Position numbers and translations under genes: made by a program
Origin: UBA9865 sp035647835
GTDB lineage: Bacteria; Bacillota; Dethiobacteria; Dethiobacterales; Dethiobacteraceae
Reading direction: 5' to 3'
DNA length: 58,503 nucleotides
Assembly: GCA_035647835.1 (NCBI GenBank)
Contig: DASRMS010000089.1
Location: 1-58,503, forward strand
In this document: positions 17,512 to 26,677 of the stretch, piece by piece
Layout of the letters: the number at the start of each line of letters is the position of its first letter
How positions within the stretch are numbered: position 1 is the stretch's first letter
Notes under the pieces: generated by a model
Databases searched by the model: none
What the model was told of the DNA's origin: nothing
The model's input: only the letters and a program-made list of their open reading frames with translations

Positions 17512-17551
17512 GAAACCCCCTCCAGACTATCCCCAGCCTCTTGGCGACACA

Positions 17552-17595
17552 CGCATACAAAAGACGCTCCCATTTTCTGATGGAAGCGTCTTTTT
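17552..17595 (-). terminator. Terminator of the ilv-leu operon
   Basis: AAAAGACGCTCC... and GGAAGCGTCTTTT form a hairpin just after leuD, A-rich and T-rich at the ends. Confidence 0.75.
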
Positions 17596-17601
17596 AGTTA
17601 C

Positions 17602-18096
17602 TTATTGCTGCTGCTGTAAACGCCATTGCACGTAACCGATTAAACCACCCTTGGCCATAATATTTTGCATAAAGGGCGGGAAGGGTGCCGCTTGATATGT
17701 TTCCTTGCTAGTTAGATTATAAATAGTACCGTTCTCTAAATCTACTCGTATTTCGTCTCCTGCCGCAATTTTCTCCGCCGCTTCCGGACATGCCAAAATT
17801 GGTAATCCTATATTAATCGCATTGCGGTAAAAAATACGGGCAAAGGAATGGGCAATTACGCAGCTGATCCCCGCCGCTTTAATCGCGATAGGTGCATGTT
17901 CACGAGAACTGCCGCAGCCAAAGTTTTTTAGCGCGACAATAATACTGCCTGGCGTTACTTTTTGCGCAAAAGTGGGATCTGCATCTTCCATCACATGCTG
18001 CGCTAAAGCACTGGCCTCTGAGGTGTTCAAATAGCGTGCGGGAATAATGGCATCTGTATCAACATCGTTGCCAAACTTCCAAACCATGCCTTGCAT
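17602..18096 (-). CDS. leuD: 3-isopropylmalate dehydratase small subunit
   Basis: 164 residues, the short LeuD type. With LeuC it isomerises 2- to 3-isopropylmalate in leucine synthesis. It has the swivelling-domain signature KNFGCGSSREHAPIAIK and the N-terminal FGNDVDTDAIIPARYL. ATG starts right after the leuC stop codon (TAAATG) with GGGAGG inside leuC's end. Last gene of the operon; leuA and leuB are not in the window. Confidence 0.96.
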   Translation of the reverse strand: MQGMVWKFGNDVDTDAIIPARYLNTSEASALAQHVMEDADPTFAQKVTPGSIIVALKNFGCGSSREHAPIAIKAAGISCVIAHSFARIFYRNAINIGLPILACPEAAEKIAAGDEIRVDLENGTIYNLTSKETYQAAPFPPFMQNIMAKGGLIGYVQWRLQQQQ

Positions 18097-19359
18097 TTAC
18101 AACACCTCCCTAGGGGCAGAAATCTTACCGGTAATGGCACTGGCCGCTGCTACAGCAGGGTTGGACAGATACACTTCACTGCCAGGATGGCCCATTCTAC
18201 CCACAAAGTTGCGGTTTGTGGTAGCCAGCGCCCGTTCACCTTCTGCGAGGATTCCCATATGCCCACCCAAGCATGGCCCGCAGGTTGGCGTAGATACTAC
18301 AGCTTCTGCCTCTAGAAAAATATCTACTAGCCCTTCCTGGATGGCCTGACGCAGAATATTCTGGGTGCCAGGGATAATAATCACGCGCAGATTTTTAGCC
18401 ACTTTGTTACCCCGCATAATCTCCGCCGCGATGCGCAAGTCCTCCATACGTCCATTGGTACAGGAGCCGATCACCACTTGATCAATCCGTACCTCTCCCA
18501 CCTCACTAAGGCCTCGCGTGTTTTCCGGCAGATGAGGGAAAGCAACTTGTGGTTCAATATCTTCTCCCTGGAAAGTAAATATTTTTTCATACGCAGCATC
18601 TTGATCGGCGTAAACCGGAGTAAAGTCACGTTTGGCACGTGCTGCTGCATAGTCTAGGGTTACTTGATCTGGGGCAATAATCCCACATTTAGCCCCTGCT
18701 TCAATGGCCATATTACTCATCGACAAGCGGCTGTCCATAGATAAAGCTGAAATCATCTCACCAGTAAATTCCATGGCCCGATAGAGAGCTCCGTCGACAC
18801 CAATTTTACCGATTAAGTAGAGAATCAAATCTTTACCGCTGACCCAAGGCTGCAGTCGACCATTAAAAACAAATTTTAAGGTGGAGGGAACTTTAAACCA
18901 GGCTTCACCCAAGGCCATAGCTGCGGCCATATCTGTACTGCCCACCCCGGTAGCTAAAGCGCCCAAGGCACCATAGGTACAAGTATGGGAATCGGCACCG
19001 ATAATAATTTCTCCCGGTAATGCTAAACCCATTTCTGGTAATAAGGCATGTTCAATGCCCATGCGACCCACTTCAAAATAATAAGTAATGTCATATTCCC
19101 GCGCAAATTCCCGCAGCATTTTTGCTTGCTGGGCAGATTGAATATCTTTGTTCGGTGTAAAATGATCGGGAACTAAAGCAATACGGTCCCGATCAAAGAC
19201 TTTTTCTACACCGAGACGACGAAATTCATTAATCGCCACCGGTGAGGTAATATCATTGCCTAAAACCATATCAACTTTGGCATTGATTAATTCTCCTGGC
19301 TGCACAGTCGTTTTATCTGCATGACGAGCCAGGATTTTTTCCGCGATGGTCATCCCCAT
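18097..19359 (-). CDS. leuC: 3-isopropylmalate dehydratase large subunit
   Basis: 420 residues, the shorter clostridial/archaeal LeuC type. Iron-sulphur ligands are visible in VIGSCTNGR and PTCGPCLGGHMG, with the substrate-binding DSHTCTYGALGALATGVGS. ATG with GGAGGAG seven bases ahead. Followed without a gap by leuD; preceded by ilvC across 29 bases. Confidence 0.96.
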   Translation of the reverse strand: MGMTIAEKILARHADKTTVQPGELINAKVDMVLGNDITSPVAINEFRRLGVEKVFDRDRIALVPDHFTPNKDIQSAQQAKMLREFAREYDITYYFEVGRMGIEHALLPEMGLALPGEIIIGADSHTCTYGALGALATGVGSTDMAAAMALGEAWFKVPSTLKFVFNGRLQPWVSGKDLILYLIGKIGVDGALYRAMEFTGEMISALSMDSRLSMSNMAIEAGAKCGIIAPDQVTLDYAAARAKRDFTPVYADQDAAYEKIFTFQGEDIEPQVAFPHLPENTRGLSEVGEVRIDQVVIGSCTNGRMEDLRIAAEIMRGNKVAKNLRVIIIPGTQNILRQAIQEGLVDIFLEAEAVVSTPTCGPCLGGHMGILAEGERALATTNRNFVGRMGHPGSEVYLSNPAVAAASAITGKISAPREVL

Positions 19360-19388
19360 TCCTATTCTCCTCCTTTCTTAAAAGACCA

Positions 19389-20390
19389 CTATACTTCTTT
19401 GGCTGCAATCCAACTCATCATGCGGCGTAATTTTTTGCCTACTGTCTCTAGTAGCTGATCTTTTTCCATTCGATCCGTGGCCTTAAAGAAAGGTCTGTGC
19501 GCTTGGTTTTCTTGAATCCACTCTAGAGCAAACTTACCTGTTTGCACTTCATGAAGAATTTGTTTCATTTCTTGACGTGTTTCTTCAGTAACGATGCGCT
19601 TACCACGGGTGAAATCACCATATTGGGCTGTATCAGAGACAGAGTAGCGCATATAAGATAAGCCGCCTTCATAAATCAAGTCCACAATTAGTTTCATTTC
19701 ATGTAGACATTCAAAATAAGCTATTTCTGGCTGATAGCCAGCTTCCACCAAGGTTTCAAAACCAGCCTTAATTAATTCGCTGACACCGCCGCAAAGCACC
19801 GCCTGTTCACCAAAGAGATCTGTTTCCGTCTCTTCTTTGAAGGTAGTTTCAATAACGCCAGCACGCGTCCCGCCAATACCTTTAGCGTAGGCTAAACCCA
19901 GTTCAGAAGCTTTGCCTGTATAGTCCTGATAAACTGCGAGCAAGGCCGGCACACCGGCACCTTCTGTATAAGTACGACGCACTAGATGCCCTGGTCCTTT
20001 GGGTGCCACCATGAAAACATCTACATTGGTTGGTGGTAAAATCTGTTGAAAGTGAATATTGAAGCCATGCGAAAAACCTAAAGCATCCCCGTCTTGCAAG
20101 TAAGGTTTAATTTCAGCCTCATAAACTTGCCGCTGTGTTTCATCTGGCAGGAGGATTTGAATCACATTAGCAGTCTGGGCCGCTTCCGCCACCGTCATCA
20201 CTTTTAAGCCAGCAGCTTCTGCAGCTGCCCAACTTTGACTATCCTTCCGCAGTCCCACAATAACATCTACACCAGATTCTTGCAGGTTTTGGGCCTGGGC
20301 ATGCCCTTGACTGCCATAACCCATCACAGCTACTGTACGTCCCTTTAAAACATTGAGATTTGCATCATTATCATAATACATTTTTGCCAT
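19389..20390 (-). CDS. ilvC: Ketol-acid reductoisomerase
   Basis: 333 residues, class I. It converts acetolactate or acetohydroxybutyrate to dihydroxy acids with NADPH. It has the Rossmann loop AVMGYGSQGHAQAQNLQ, the metal-binding KEETETDLFGEQ and ECLHEMKLIVDL, and SDTAQYG. The start overlaps ilvN by 20 bases, with GGGAGG nine bases ahead inside ilvN. Confidence 0.97.
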   Translation of the reverse strand: MAKMYYDNDANLNVLKGRTVAVMGYGSQGHAQAQNLQESGVDVIVGLRKDSQSWAAAEAAGLKVMTVAEAAQTANVIQILLPDETQRQVYEAEIKPYLQDGDALGFSHGFNIHFQQILPPTNVDVFMVAPKGPGHLVRRTYTEGAGVPALLAVYQDYTGKASELGLAYAKGIGGTRAGVIETTFKEETETDLFGEQAVLCGGVSELIKAGFETLVEAGYQPEIAYFECLHEMKLIVDLIYEGGLSYMRYSVSDTAQYGDFTRGKRIVTEETRQEMKQILHEVQTGKFALEWIQENQAHRPFFKATDRMEKDQLLETVGKKLRRMMSWIAAKEV

Positions 20391-20895
20391 TTTTTAGATC
20401 CTCCCCATTTTTCGTTGTTTTGCTGCCACGCAGCAAAGCAATTTTTCCTGTGCGTACTACTTCTAGAATGCCATACGGTGCCAGTAAAAGCTGAATTGCC
20501 TGCAGTTTTTCTTCATTCCCTGTTGCTTCGATAATTAATGAATTAAGGGCCACATCTACAACTTTGGCGCGGAATGTTTCTACTATTTGCTGAATCTCCG
20601 CACGATTAACTGCAGTTGCTTTAACTTTAATCAATACCAATTCCCGATGTACTGAAGGCTCCAGCGTTAAATTAGAGATTTTTAGTACATTGATCAGTTT
20701 GTGCAGTTGCTTTTCTACTTGCTCTAAAGTCCGTTCGTCGGCTTCAACTTCAATAGTCATCCGCGAAATACCGGGGTCCTGCGTTCTACCCACCGCCAGG
20801 CTTTCGATATTAAAGCTGCGGCGGGCAAACAAACCTGCTACCCGGACCAAAACGCCTGGCTTATCTTCCACTAGTACTGCTAAAACATGCTTCAT
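20371..20895 (-). CDS. ilvN: Acetolactate synthase small (regulatory) subunit
   Basis: 174 residues. The N-terminal ACT domain (VLVEDKPGVLVRVAGLFARRSFNIESLAVG) senses valine, and a C-terminal domain follows (IIEATGNEEKLQAIQLLL). ATG overlaps the ilvB stop as ATGA, so it is translationally coupled. The C-terminus has a Lys/Asn-rich tail (TKNGEDLKNGKN). Confidence 0.95.
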   Translation of the reverse strand: MKHVLAVLVEDKPGVLVRVAGLFARRSFNIESLAVGRTQDPGISRMTIEVEADERTLEQVEKQLHKLINVLKISNLTLEPSVHRELVLIKVKATAVNRAEIQQIVETFRAKVVDVALNSLIIEATGNEEKLQAIQLLLAPYGILEVVRTGKIALLRGSKTTKNGEDLKNGKNVL

Positions 20896-22571
20896 GCTTC
20901 ATGCCCCCTGACCATCTCGCTAATACCGCTATTGGGCGGTACCATGGGGAAGACATTTTCTTCTGCTCTAACATGAAAATCAATTACTACCGGGCCAGGT
21001 ATGGCAAGAGCCTTTTTGATTGCGGGGATTACCTCTTGTGGTTTTTGCACACGCAGCCCTACAGCACCGAAAGCTTCTGCCAGTTTCACAAAATCGGGAC
21101 TCTGTTGTAAATTGACAGAGGAATAACGACGACCATAAAACATTTCCTGCCATTGGCGGACCATACCTAAATACTGATTATTAATAATCGCAATTTTCAC
21201 AGGGAGGTTATAGGCCACCGCTGTAGCTAATTCCTGCAAATTCATTTGCAAACTACCATCACCGGCAATACAGAATACTGTTTGTCCGGGTGCCCCAATT
21301 TGCAAACCTAGAGAGGCGGGCAAACCATAACCCATGGTACCTAACCCCCCCGAGGTCACAAAGGCACGCGGTTTTTTAAATAAATAATATTGCGCTGCCC
21401 ACATTTGGTGCTGCCCTACTTCTGTGGCGATTAAAGCCTCACCATTTGTCACCTGATAGATAGATTGAATTACATATTGTGGTAAGATCTCGCCCTCTTC
21501 TGGCTGCAGATAAGTAAGGGGGGCCTGCTTACGCCACTCAGCAATCTGTGCCAGCCATGCTTCGTGCGTCTGTGGTTTAACCTTGCCCAGCAGGGTAGTA
21601 AGTACCCGCGTCACATCACCGACAATAGGCACATGCACACTAACATTTTTACCAATCTCAGCTGGATCGATGTCAATATGAATAATCTTGGCCGTACGAG
21701 CAAAGTGGCTTAACTTGCCTGTCACCCGATCATCAAAGCGTGCTCCGACCGCAATGATCAAGTCTGCCTCATGCACAGCCATATTCGCATAGTAGGTGCC
21801 GTGCATACCCAGCATGCCTAAAGACAAGCGATGGGTACCGGGAAAGCCGCCGATCCCCGTTAAGGTAGTAGTAACAGGAATCTCCGCTTTTTCTGCTAAG
21901 GCCAGCAATAATTCATCTGCCCCTGAAATCACAACGCCGCCGCCCGCATAGATAATGGGCTTTTTAGCTTGGGCCATGGCTTGAGCTGCCCGGCTAATCT
22001 GACCAGGATGTCCATCCAGTGTAGGATTATAGCCTGGGATATTGACTGCCTGCGGATAAGTAAATTCCCCTGTCGCCACCTGCACATCTGTCGGCAAGTC
22101 AATGAGGATAGGACCAGGGCGTCCCGTTTTGGCTAAATAAAAAGCTTCTTTAATGATTCTCGGCAATTCATTAACGTCCGTCACTAAATAATTATGTTTT
22201 GTCACTGGCAGTGTAATGCCAAAAATATCTGCTTCTTGAAAAGCATCTGTGCCGATCAGTGTGGTAGCTACCTGACCGGTAAAAACAACCAGTGGTACCG
22301 AATCCATGTAGGCATTAGCCAAGCCCGTCACGAGATTAGTAGCGCCCGGGCCGGAGGTGGTAAATACTACCCCTGGTTGGCCAGTAACCCGGGCATAGCC
22401 ATCAGCAGCATGAATCGCTCCCTGTTCATGACGCGCAAGATAATGTTGAATATCTGCTTCATAAAAAGCATCGTATAAACTTAAAACCTTACCACCGGGA
22501 TAACCAAAGATTACATTAACTTGTTCTTCTTTGAGTGCCGCCACAACCATTTCTGCACCCGTCATTTTCAT
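20892..22571 (-). CDS. ilvB: Acetolactate synthase large subunit
   Basis: 559 residues. This is the ThDP-dependent catalytic subunit making acetolactate. The catalytic Glu region is FGYPGGKVLSLYDAF...HEQGAIHAADGYAR, with central VGARFDDRVTG and the ThDP-Mg motif GDGSLQMNLQELATAVAYNLPV. The ATGA overlap with ilvD indicates coupling. Confidence 0.97.
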   Translation of the reverse strand: MKMTGAEMVVAALKEEQVNVIFGYPGGKVLSLYDAFYEADIQHYLARHEQGAIHAADGYARVTGQPGVVFTTSGPGATNLVTGLANAYMDSVPLVVFTGQVATTLIGTDAFQEADIFGITLPVTKHNYLVTDVNELPRIIKEAFYLAKTGRPGPILIDLPTDVQVATGEFTYPQAVNIPGYNPTLDGHPGQISRAAQAMAQAKKPIIYAGGGVVISGADELLLALAEKAEIPVTTTLTGIGGFPGTHRLSLGMLGMHGTYYANMAVHEADLIIAVGARFDDRVTGKLSHFARTAKIIHIDIDPAEIGKNVSVHVPIVGDVTRVLTTLLGKVKPQTHEAWLAQIAEWRKQAPLTYLQPEEGEILPQYVIQSIYQVTNGEALIATEVGQHQMWAAQYYLFKKPRAFVTSGGLGTMGYGLPASLGLQIGAPGQTVFCIAGDGSLQMNLQELATAVAYNLPVKIAIINNQYLGMVRQWQEMFYGRRYSSVNLQQSPDFVKLAEAFGAVGLRVQKPQEVIPAIKKALAIPGPVVIDFHVRAEENVFPMVPPNSGISEMVRGHEA

Positions 22572-24241
22572 GTAGCATCAACCTCCCTGAAGACGGCACC
22601 TGTATTGGCACTTGTTACCTGCTGGGCATAGCGTGCCAAATAGCCAGACGTAATTTTAGGTTGAGGTAGAGTTAACTTTGCTAAACGCTGCTGCAATTGA
22701 TCATCACTAAGCAAAAGCTCTAGTTTACGGGCAGGAATATCAATAGAGATTAGATCTCCTTCAGCAATCACGGCAATGGGGCCGCGCTCCATGGCTTCCG
22801 GTGAGACGTGACCAATGGAGGCCCCACGAGTAGCTCCGGAAAAACGCCCGTCTGTGATTAAAGCTACATCTTTGTCTAGACCCATGCCGGCAACAGAGGA
22901 AGTGGGGGTTAGCATCTCTCTCATGCCTGGGCCGCCTTTAGGTCCTTCATAGCGAATAACAATGATATCTCCTGCCTGAATCTTTCCGCCATAGATAGCT
23001 TCTACAGCCTCTTCTTCACTATCAAAAACCCGCGCTGGTCCGGTTTTTTGCATCATTTCCGGAGCAACTGCACCCTGTTTGACGACTGCTCCATCTGGTG
23101 CTAAATTGCCTCGTAAGATAGCGATACCGCCACTGTCGCTATAGGGATTGGTAAAGGGGCGAATGACATCTTCGTCAAGTATGGCAGCCTCAGCTAGTTG
23201 TTCCCCAAGCGTACGGCCACTTACTGTTAAGCATGCTGTATGCAGTAAATCTTTTTCTGCCAACCTTTTGAGGACCGCCTGAATGCCGCCGGCAGCAGCT
23301 AAATCCTCGATATGGTATTCTCCAGCTGGAGCCAATTTACATAACTGCGGGATGCGCTCACTAATAGTTTGTATATAATCCAAATCAAGTGTGATGCCTG
23401 CTTCATGCGCAATCGCCGGCAGGTGCAAGACTGTATTCGTGGAACAACCTAAAGCCATATCCATCGTCAAAGCGTTCACAAAAGCTTCTGTTGTTAATAT
23501 TTTAGCTGGTGTGAGTTCATTGTGAATCGCCTTCATGACTTCAATGCCCGCCTTTTTGGCCAAGCGCACCCTGGCAGCGGCCACAGCCGGCACAGTACCG
23601 TTGCCCGGTAAACCCATGCCTAAAGCTTCTGTAATGCAATTCATCGAATTCGCTGTAAACATACCGGAACAGGAGCCGCAACCAGGACAGGCACTTTCTT
23701 CTAGTTCCAGCAGCTCATCAGCAGCCATCGTACCAGCTTTAACCCGACCCACAGCTTCAAACAGACTATTTAAATCAGCCGGCTGACCCTGAAAGCGACC
23801 CGCTAACATCGGACCGCCGCTCACAAAGACAGCTGGCAAATTGAGCCGAGCTGCTGCCATTAACATCCCCGGCACAATTTTGTCACAGTTAGGAATAAAC
23901 ACTAAACCATCTAAAGGATGAGCCTGCACCATAACCTCTACGGTATCAGCAATCAATTCCCTGCTCGCTAAAGAGTAGTGCATGCCCTGGTGATTCATGG
24001 CTAAGCCATCACACACGCCGATGGTGAAAAACTCCATGGGCGTGCCCCCAGCTAGGCGTACACCCTCCTTGACAGCAGCAGAAATCTGATGCAGATGTTT
24101 ATGACCAGGCACAAAATCATTAGCAGAATTAACAATACCGATTAGCGGTCGTTCCATTTCTTCTTTGACCCAGCCCATAGCATATAACAAAGAACGATGG
24201 GGTGCACGTTCCACCCCTTTTTTCATTTTATCACTGCGCAT
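22568..24241 (-). CDS. ilvD: Dihydroxy-acid dehydratase
   Basis: 557 residues. It dehydrates dihydroxy acids to 2-oxo acids. Cluster and metal motifs: IPNCDKIVPGM, ESACPGCGSCSGMFTANSMNC, ALGCSTNTVLHLPA and DGRFSGATRG. ATG with AGGAGGAAG ahead. It sits 18 bases after ilvE. Confidence 0.97.
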   Translation of the reverse strand: MRSDKMKKGVERAPHRSLLYAMGWVKEEMERPLIGIVNSANDFVPGHKHLHQISAAVKEGVRLAGGTPMEFFTIGVCDGLAMNHQGMHYSLASRELIADTVEVMVQAHPLDGLVFIPNCDKIVPGMLMAAARLNLPAVFVSGGPMLAGRFQGQPADLNSLFEAVGRVKAGTMAADELLELEESACPGCGSCSGMFTANSMNCITEALGMGLPGNGTVPAVAAARVRLAKKAGIEVMKAIHNELTPAKILTTEAFVNALTMDMALGCSTNTVLHLPAIAHEAGITLDLDYIQTISERIPQLCKLAPAGEYHIEDLAAAGGIQAVLKRLAEKDLLHTACLTVSGRTLGEQLAEAAILDEDVIRPFTNPYSDSGGIAILRGNLAPDGAVVKQGAVAPEMMQKTGPARVFDSEEEAVEAIYGGKIQAGDIIVIRYEGPKGGPGMREMLTPTSSVAGMGLDKDVALITDGRFSGATRGASIGHVSPEAMERGPIAVIAEGDLISIDIPARKLELLLSDDQLQQRLAKLTLPQPKITSGYLARYAQQVTSANTGAVFREVDAT

Positions 24242-24258
24242 AGCTCTTCCTCCTATTT

Positions 24259-25149
24259 TTACGCTAAATCCTCCGGATATACAGGTTCTCCCTCTGCTCC
24301 AGCCACAGCACGAAAACGTGCAATTAAATCATTGGTAATGGAACCTGGTTTACCGGCACCGATCTGCCGTCCATCCACTTCGACGACCGGAATTACTTCT
24401 GCTGCTGTACCGGTGAGGAAAGATTCATCAGCCACGTATAATTCATGCCGGGTAAAAGGTCTTTCTAGGACGGTGTAACCGGCTGCTGCGGCTAGTTCCA
24501 TAATGACATCCCTGGTAATGCCAGGAAGGGCACCAACATAAGAGGGTGGCGTGATAACTTTATTGTTTTTTATAATGAAAATGTTATCGCCGGTACCTTC
24601 AGCTATGTAACCCTGCCCATTTAACATCACTGCTTCCATCACACCGGCGCGATTGGCTTCGATCTTGACGAGAATATTATTTAAGTAGTTAAGTGATTTG
24701 ATTTGCGGATCTAAGGCATCAGGCGCATTGCGCCGCGTCGCTACAGTAATCACGGAAAGACCTTGCTCATATAATTCCTCAGGATAAAGACTGATGGAGC
24801 TAGCAATAATTACAGTTGTTGCTTTTTCACATTTACGTGGATCTAAACCTAGATCACCTGTACCACGGGAAACCACCGCACGAATATAGGCATCTTGCAA
24901 ATTATTGGCGCGAATAGTTTTCAGGATTGCTTCTTTCATTTCTGCATAGCTTTCAGGAATAGTGAGCATGATCGATTTGGCTGATTCATAAAAGCGAGCT
25001 AAATGTTCCTCCAGACGAAAAACCTTGCCCTGGTAGGAACGAATCCCCTCGAAGACACCATCACCATAAAGAAAGCCGTGATCGAAGACAGAGACCTTGG
25101 CCTCCTCTTCAGGTACATACTGACCATTCAAATAAATAATCCTACCCAT
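24259..25149 (-). CDS. ilvE: Branched-chain amino acid aminotransferase
   Basis: 296 residues, fold-type IV PLP aminotransferase. It performs the last step of Val, Leu and Ile synthesis. Seen: VFDHGFLYGDGVFEGIRSY, SLNYLNNILVKIEANRAG with the PLP lysine in the preceding DPQIKSLNYLNN, EGTGDNIFI, and LPGITRDVIMELA. First gene of the operon, directly under the T-box leader. D-amino acid or 4-amino-4-deoxychorismate enzymes share this fold, but the operon settles the call. Confidence 0.95.
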   Translation of the reverse strand: MGRIIYLNGQYVPEEEAKVSVFDHGFLYGDGVFEGIRSYQGKVFRLEEHLARFYESAKSIMLTIPESYAEMKEAILKTIRANNLQDAYIRAVVSRGTGDLGLDPRKCEKATTVIIASSISLYPEELYEQGLSVITVATRRNAPDALDPQIKSLNYLNNILVKIEANRAGVMEAVMLNGQGYIAEGTGDNIFIIKNNKVITPPSYVGALPGITRDVIMELAAAAGYTVLERPFTRHELYVADESFLTGTAAEVIPVVEVDGRQIGAGKPGSITNDLIARFRAVAGAEGEPVYPEDLA

Positions 25150-25329
25150 TCCAAATCCCTCCTCTAAAATTTAATCCCTTGGTATATACGAAAAGAGCGC
25201 TTTCCCCAGTAAGCATGCTCTTCAGTATTAGCTCAGACCTGACATATCTCTACCAAACACTGCAGACAGTTGCTTTACTGTCTCTCAAGACACTCTAAAG
25301 CGTTAATTGCCAGCAGGACAATTGCCATG

Positions 25330-25606
25330 ATATAAAAAAAAACCCTTGCCCCTTGGTATGCTAAGGGGCGAAAGGATTGCTTTCGCGGTACCACCCTTAT
25401 TCTCCGCTCAACCGGACTCGGGTTCCTCACGATAACGGGGAGGGCCCGGCTCAACTTACTAACCACACAGGGCTTTCAGCCAGCAGCTTAGAGGGGACCT
25501 TCAGCTGCGCTGTTTACCGGTTTGCAGCACCCACCGGCTCTCTGTAAAACAGACGCAAAATACTCTTCCTCTTCATTGCGTTTATAGATATCTGCTAAAA
25601 AATTTG
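25330..25606 (-). promoter_or_regulatory. T-box leader of the ilv-leu operon (probably Val)
   Basis: The T-box core AGGGTGGTACCGCG is on the minus strand at 25397-25384. Upstream are AGAGAGCCGG and GCTGCAAACCGGT of stem I. Downstream is the terminator GCCCCTT / AAGGGGC followed by nine Ts at about 25340. In the specifier loop GAAGGTCCCC, the triplet at the same offset as in the serS leader is GTC (25498-25496), a Val codon; the register is inferred. A Val-sensing leader fits an operon led by ilvE-ilvD-ilvB. Confidence 0.9.
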
Positions 25607-25612
25607 AATCTA

Positions 25613-25641
25613 ATTATATCTAACACTTTACATCTTGTCAA
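25613..25641 (-). promoter_or_regulatory. ilv-leu operon promoter
   Basis: On the minus strand, perfect TTGACA (25641-25636), 17-base spacer, perfect TATAAT (25618-25613). It is among the strongest promoter matches in the window, with regulation left to the T-box. Confidence 0.85.
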
Positions 25642-25681
25642 GATAGTAATAGCTAGTTTTAGGAAAAACTTTGATTCTATT

Positions 25682-25912
25682 TTATGGTAGCAGATCTGCT
25701 AATTTTTGCGTGTCGCAACCTAAAACTACTTCTTCACCGACAACAACTGTGGGAACAATAGTATGCTGAGACTTATCGATCATGCGCTGGCGCGCCTCAG
25801 GGTTGTCCTCCACATTATATTCTACATATTCCAGATTTTTATCGGAAAGAAACTCTTTCACGCGTAGACAGTAACTTCAGCCATGCGCAGTATACAATTC
25901 AATTGGCTGCAT
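25682..25912 (-). CDS. Glutaredoxin-like protein, probable selenoprotein (in-frame UGA)
   Basis: 76 codons from ATG 25912-25910 (GGGGTGA six bases ahead) to TAA 25684-25682. It reads MQPIELYTAHG, then UGA, then SYCLRVKEFL. Later come LEYVEYNVEDNP, the cis-Pro segment TIVPTVVVGEE and a final helix. Thioredoxin-fold glutaredoxins have CxxC right after the first strand; UGA at codon 12 (25879-25877) replaces the first Cys and Cys15 is the second, a UxxC centre. A small hairpin (GAAAG-AGTTT-CTTTC) begins 17 bases after the UGA, placed like a bacterial SECIS. A nonsense mutation is the alternative, but the frame is otherwise clean. Ordinary gene callers would miss this gene. Confidence 0.78.
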
Positions 25913-25967
25913 TGCCGATCACCCCTTTTCACTGCTAGTCTGAGGCAGCAAGAGGCACTTTATACCC

Positions 25968-26008
25968 AATAAAAAACCCTTACTTGCCCGGGGGCAAATA
26001 AGGGTTTG
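25968..26008. terminator. Terminator after ribU
   Basis: AAACCCTTACTTGCCC and GGGCAAATAAGGGTTT form a long hairpin with one internal mismatch, directly after ribU on the minus strand and upstream of the glutaredoxin gene. Confidence 0.8.
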
Positions 26009-26023
26009 TGAATAAGATAATAT

Positions 26024-26590
26024 TTAGATGGTTTGTTCTTTGGTTTCTGCTATTTCCAGACGCAATACTCTGGCCACTGCTTTGTAAACAGCAAAAGTAA
26101 TCACACTATTGGCACCCGCTTTAATTAAATTAAAAGGAATAATAATTGGTACCAGCATGCCCATGACCACCTCGCGGGGAGCACCCATGAAGGCCACCGT
26201 CAGCACTAAATTTAGTGGAATCATAGCTAAAGTCATGGCGATAGAACCTAAAATCAGACTGACGACAGCGCCGCCCCGTGAAGTAAACTTGTGGTAAATA
26301 GTTCCTGCGACTAAAACAAAAGCTCCTGTTGCAATGATATGCATAATCGCACCTATCCAACCACTGCCGGCAGAAACCGTTACTGCCTGGATCAGGGAAA
26401 CTACTACTGTGAGAATTAGACCACTGATGGGGCCAAAGAGGAAAGTACCGATAAGAATAGGCACATCAGCCATATCATACTCCAAAAAGGGAGCGGCCGG
26501 GAAAATGGGAAAACGTACCATATACACCAATAAAATTGATAAAGCCGCCAACATTGCCATGGTCACCATTTGTCTGACATTACTTTTCAC
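26024..26590 (-). CDS. ribU: Riboflavin ECF transporter S component RibU
   Basis: 188 residues, about six membrane helices. This is the substrate-binding S component for riboflavin uptake, working with a shared ECF energising module not seen here. Features: MAMLAALSILLVYMVRFPIFP, FLEYDMADVPILIGTFLFGP and the ALTP-like end, all as in RibU. The GTG start at 26588-26590 has AGGAGG ten bases ahead; the in-frame extension upstream covers the riboswitch expression platform and is not coding. The FMN riboswitch supports the substrate assignment. Confidence 0.93.
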   Translation of the reverse strand: MKSNVRQMVTMAMLAALSILLVYMVRFPIFPAAPFLEYDMADVPILIGTFLFGPISGLILTVVVSLIQAVTVSAGSGWIGAIMHIIATGAFVLVAGTIYHKFTSRGGAVVSLILGSIAMTLAMIPLNLVLTVAFMGAPREVVMGMLVPIIIPFNLIKAGANSVITFAVYKAVARVLRLEIAETKEQTI

Positions 26591-26677
26591 GTCTCTTTTG
26601 CCTCCTAATATTATTGATGCCTGGAAAATCAACACTGTACAAATCACAAAGAGGCAATTTGCACAGTAGAAGCAAAA

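Noticed and set aside
25275..25466. 63-codon frame over the ilv leader
   Set aside because: It overlaps the conserved T-box and terminator of the ilv-leu leader, which explain the sequence fully.
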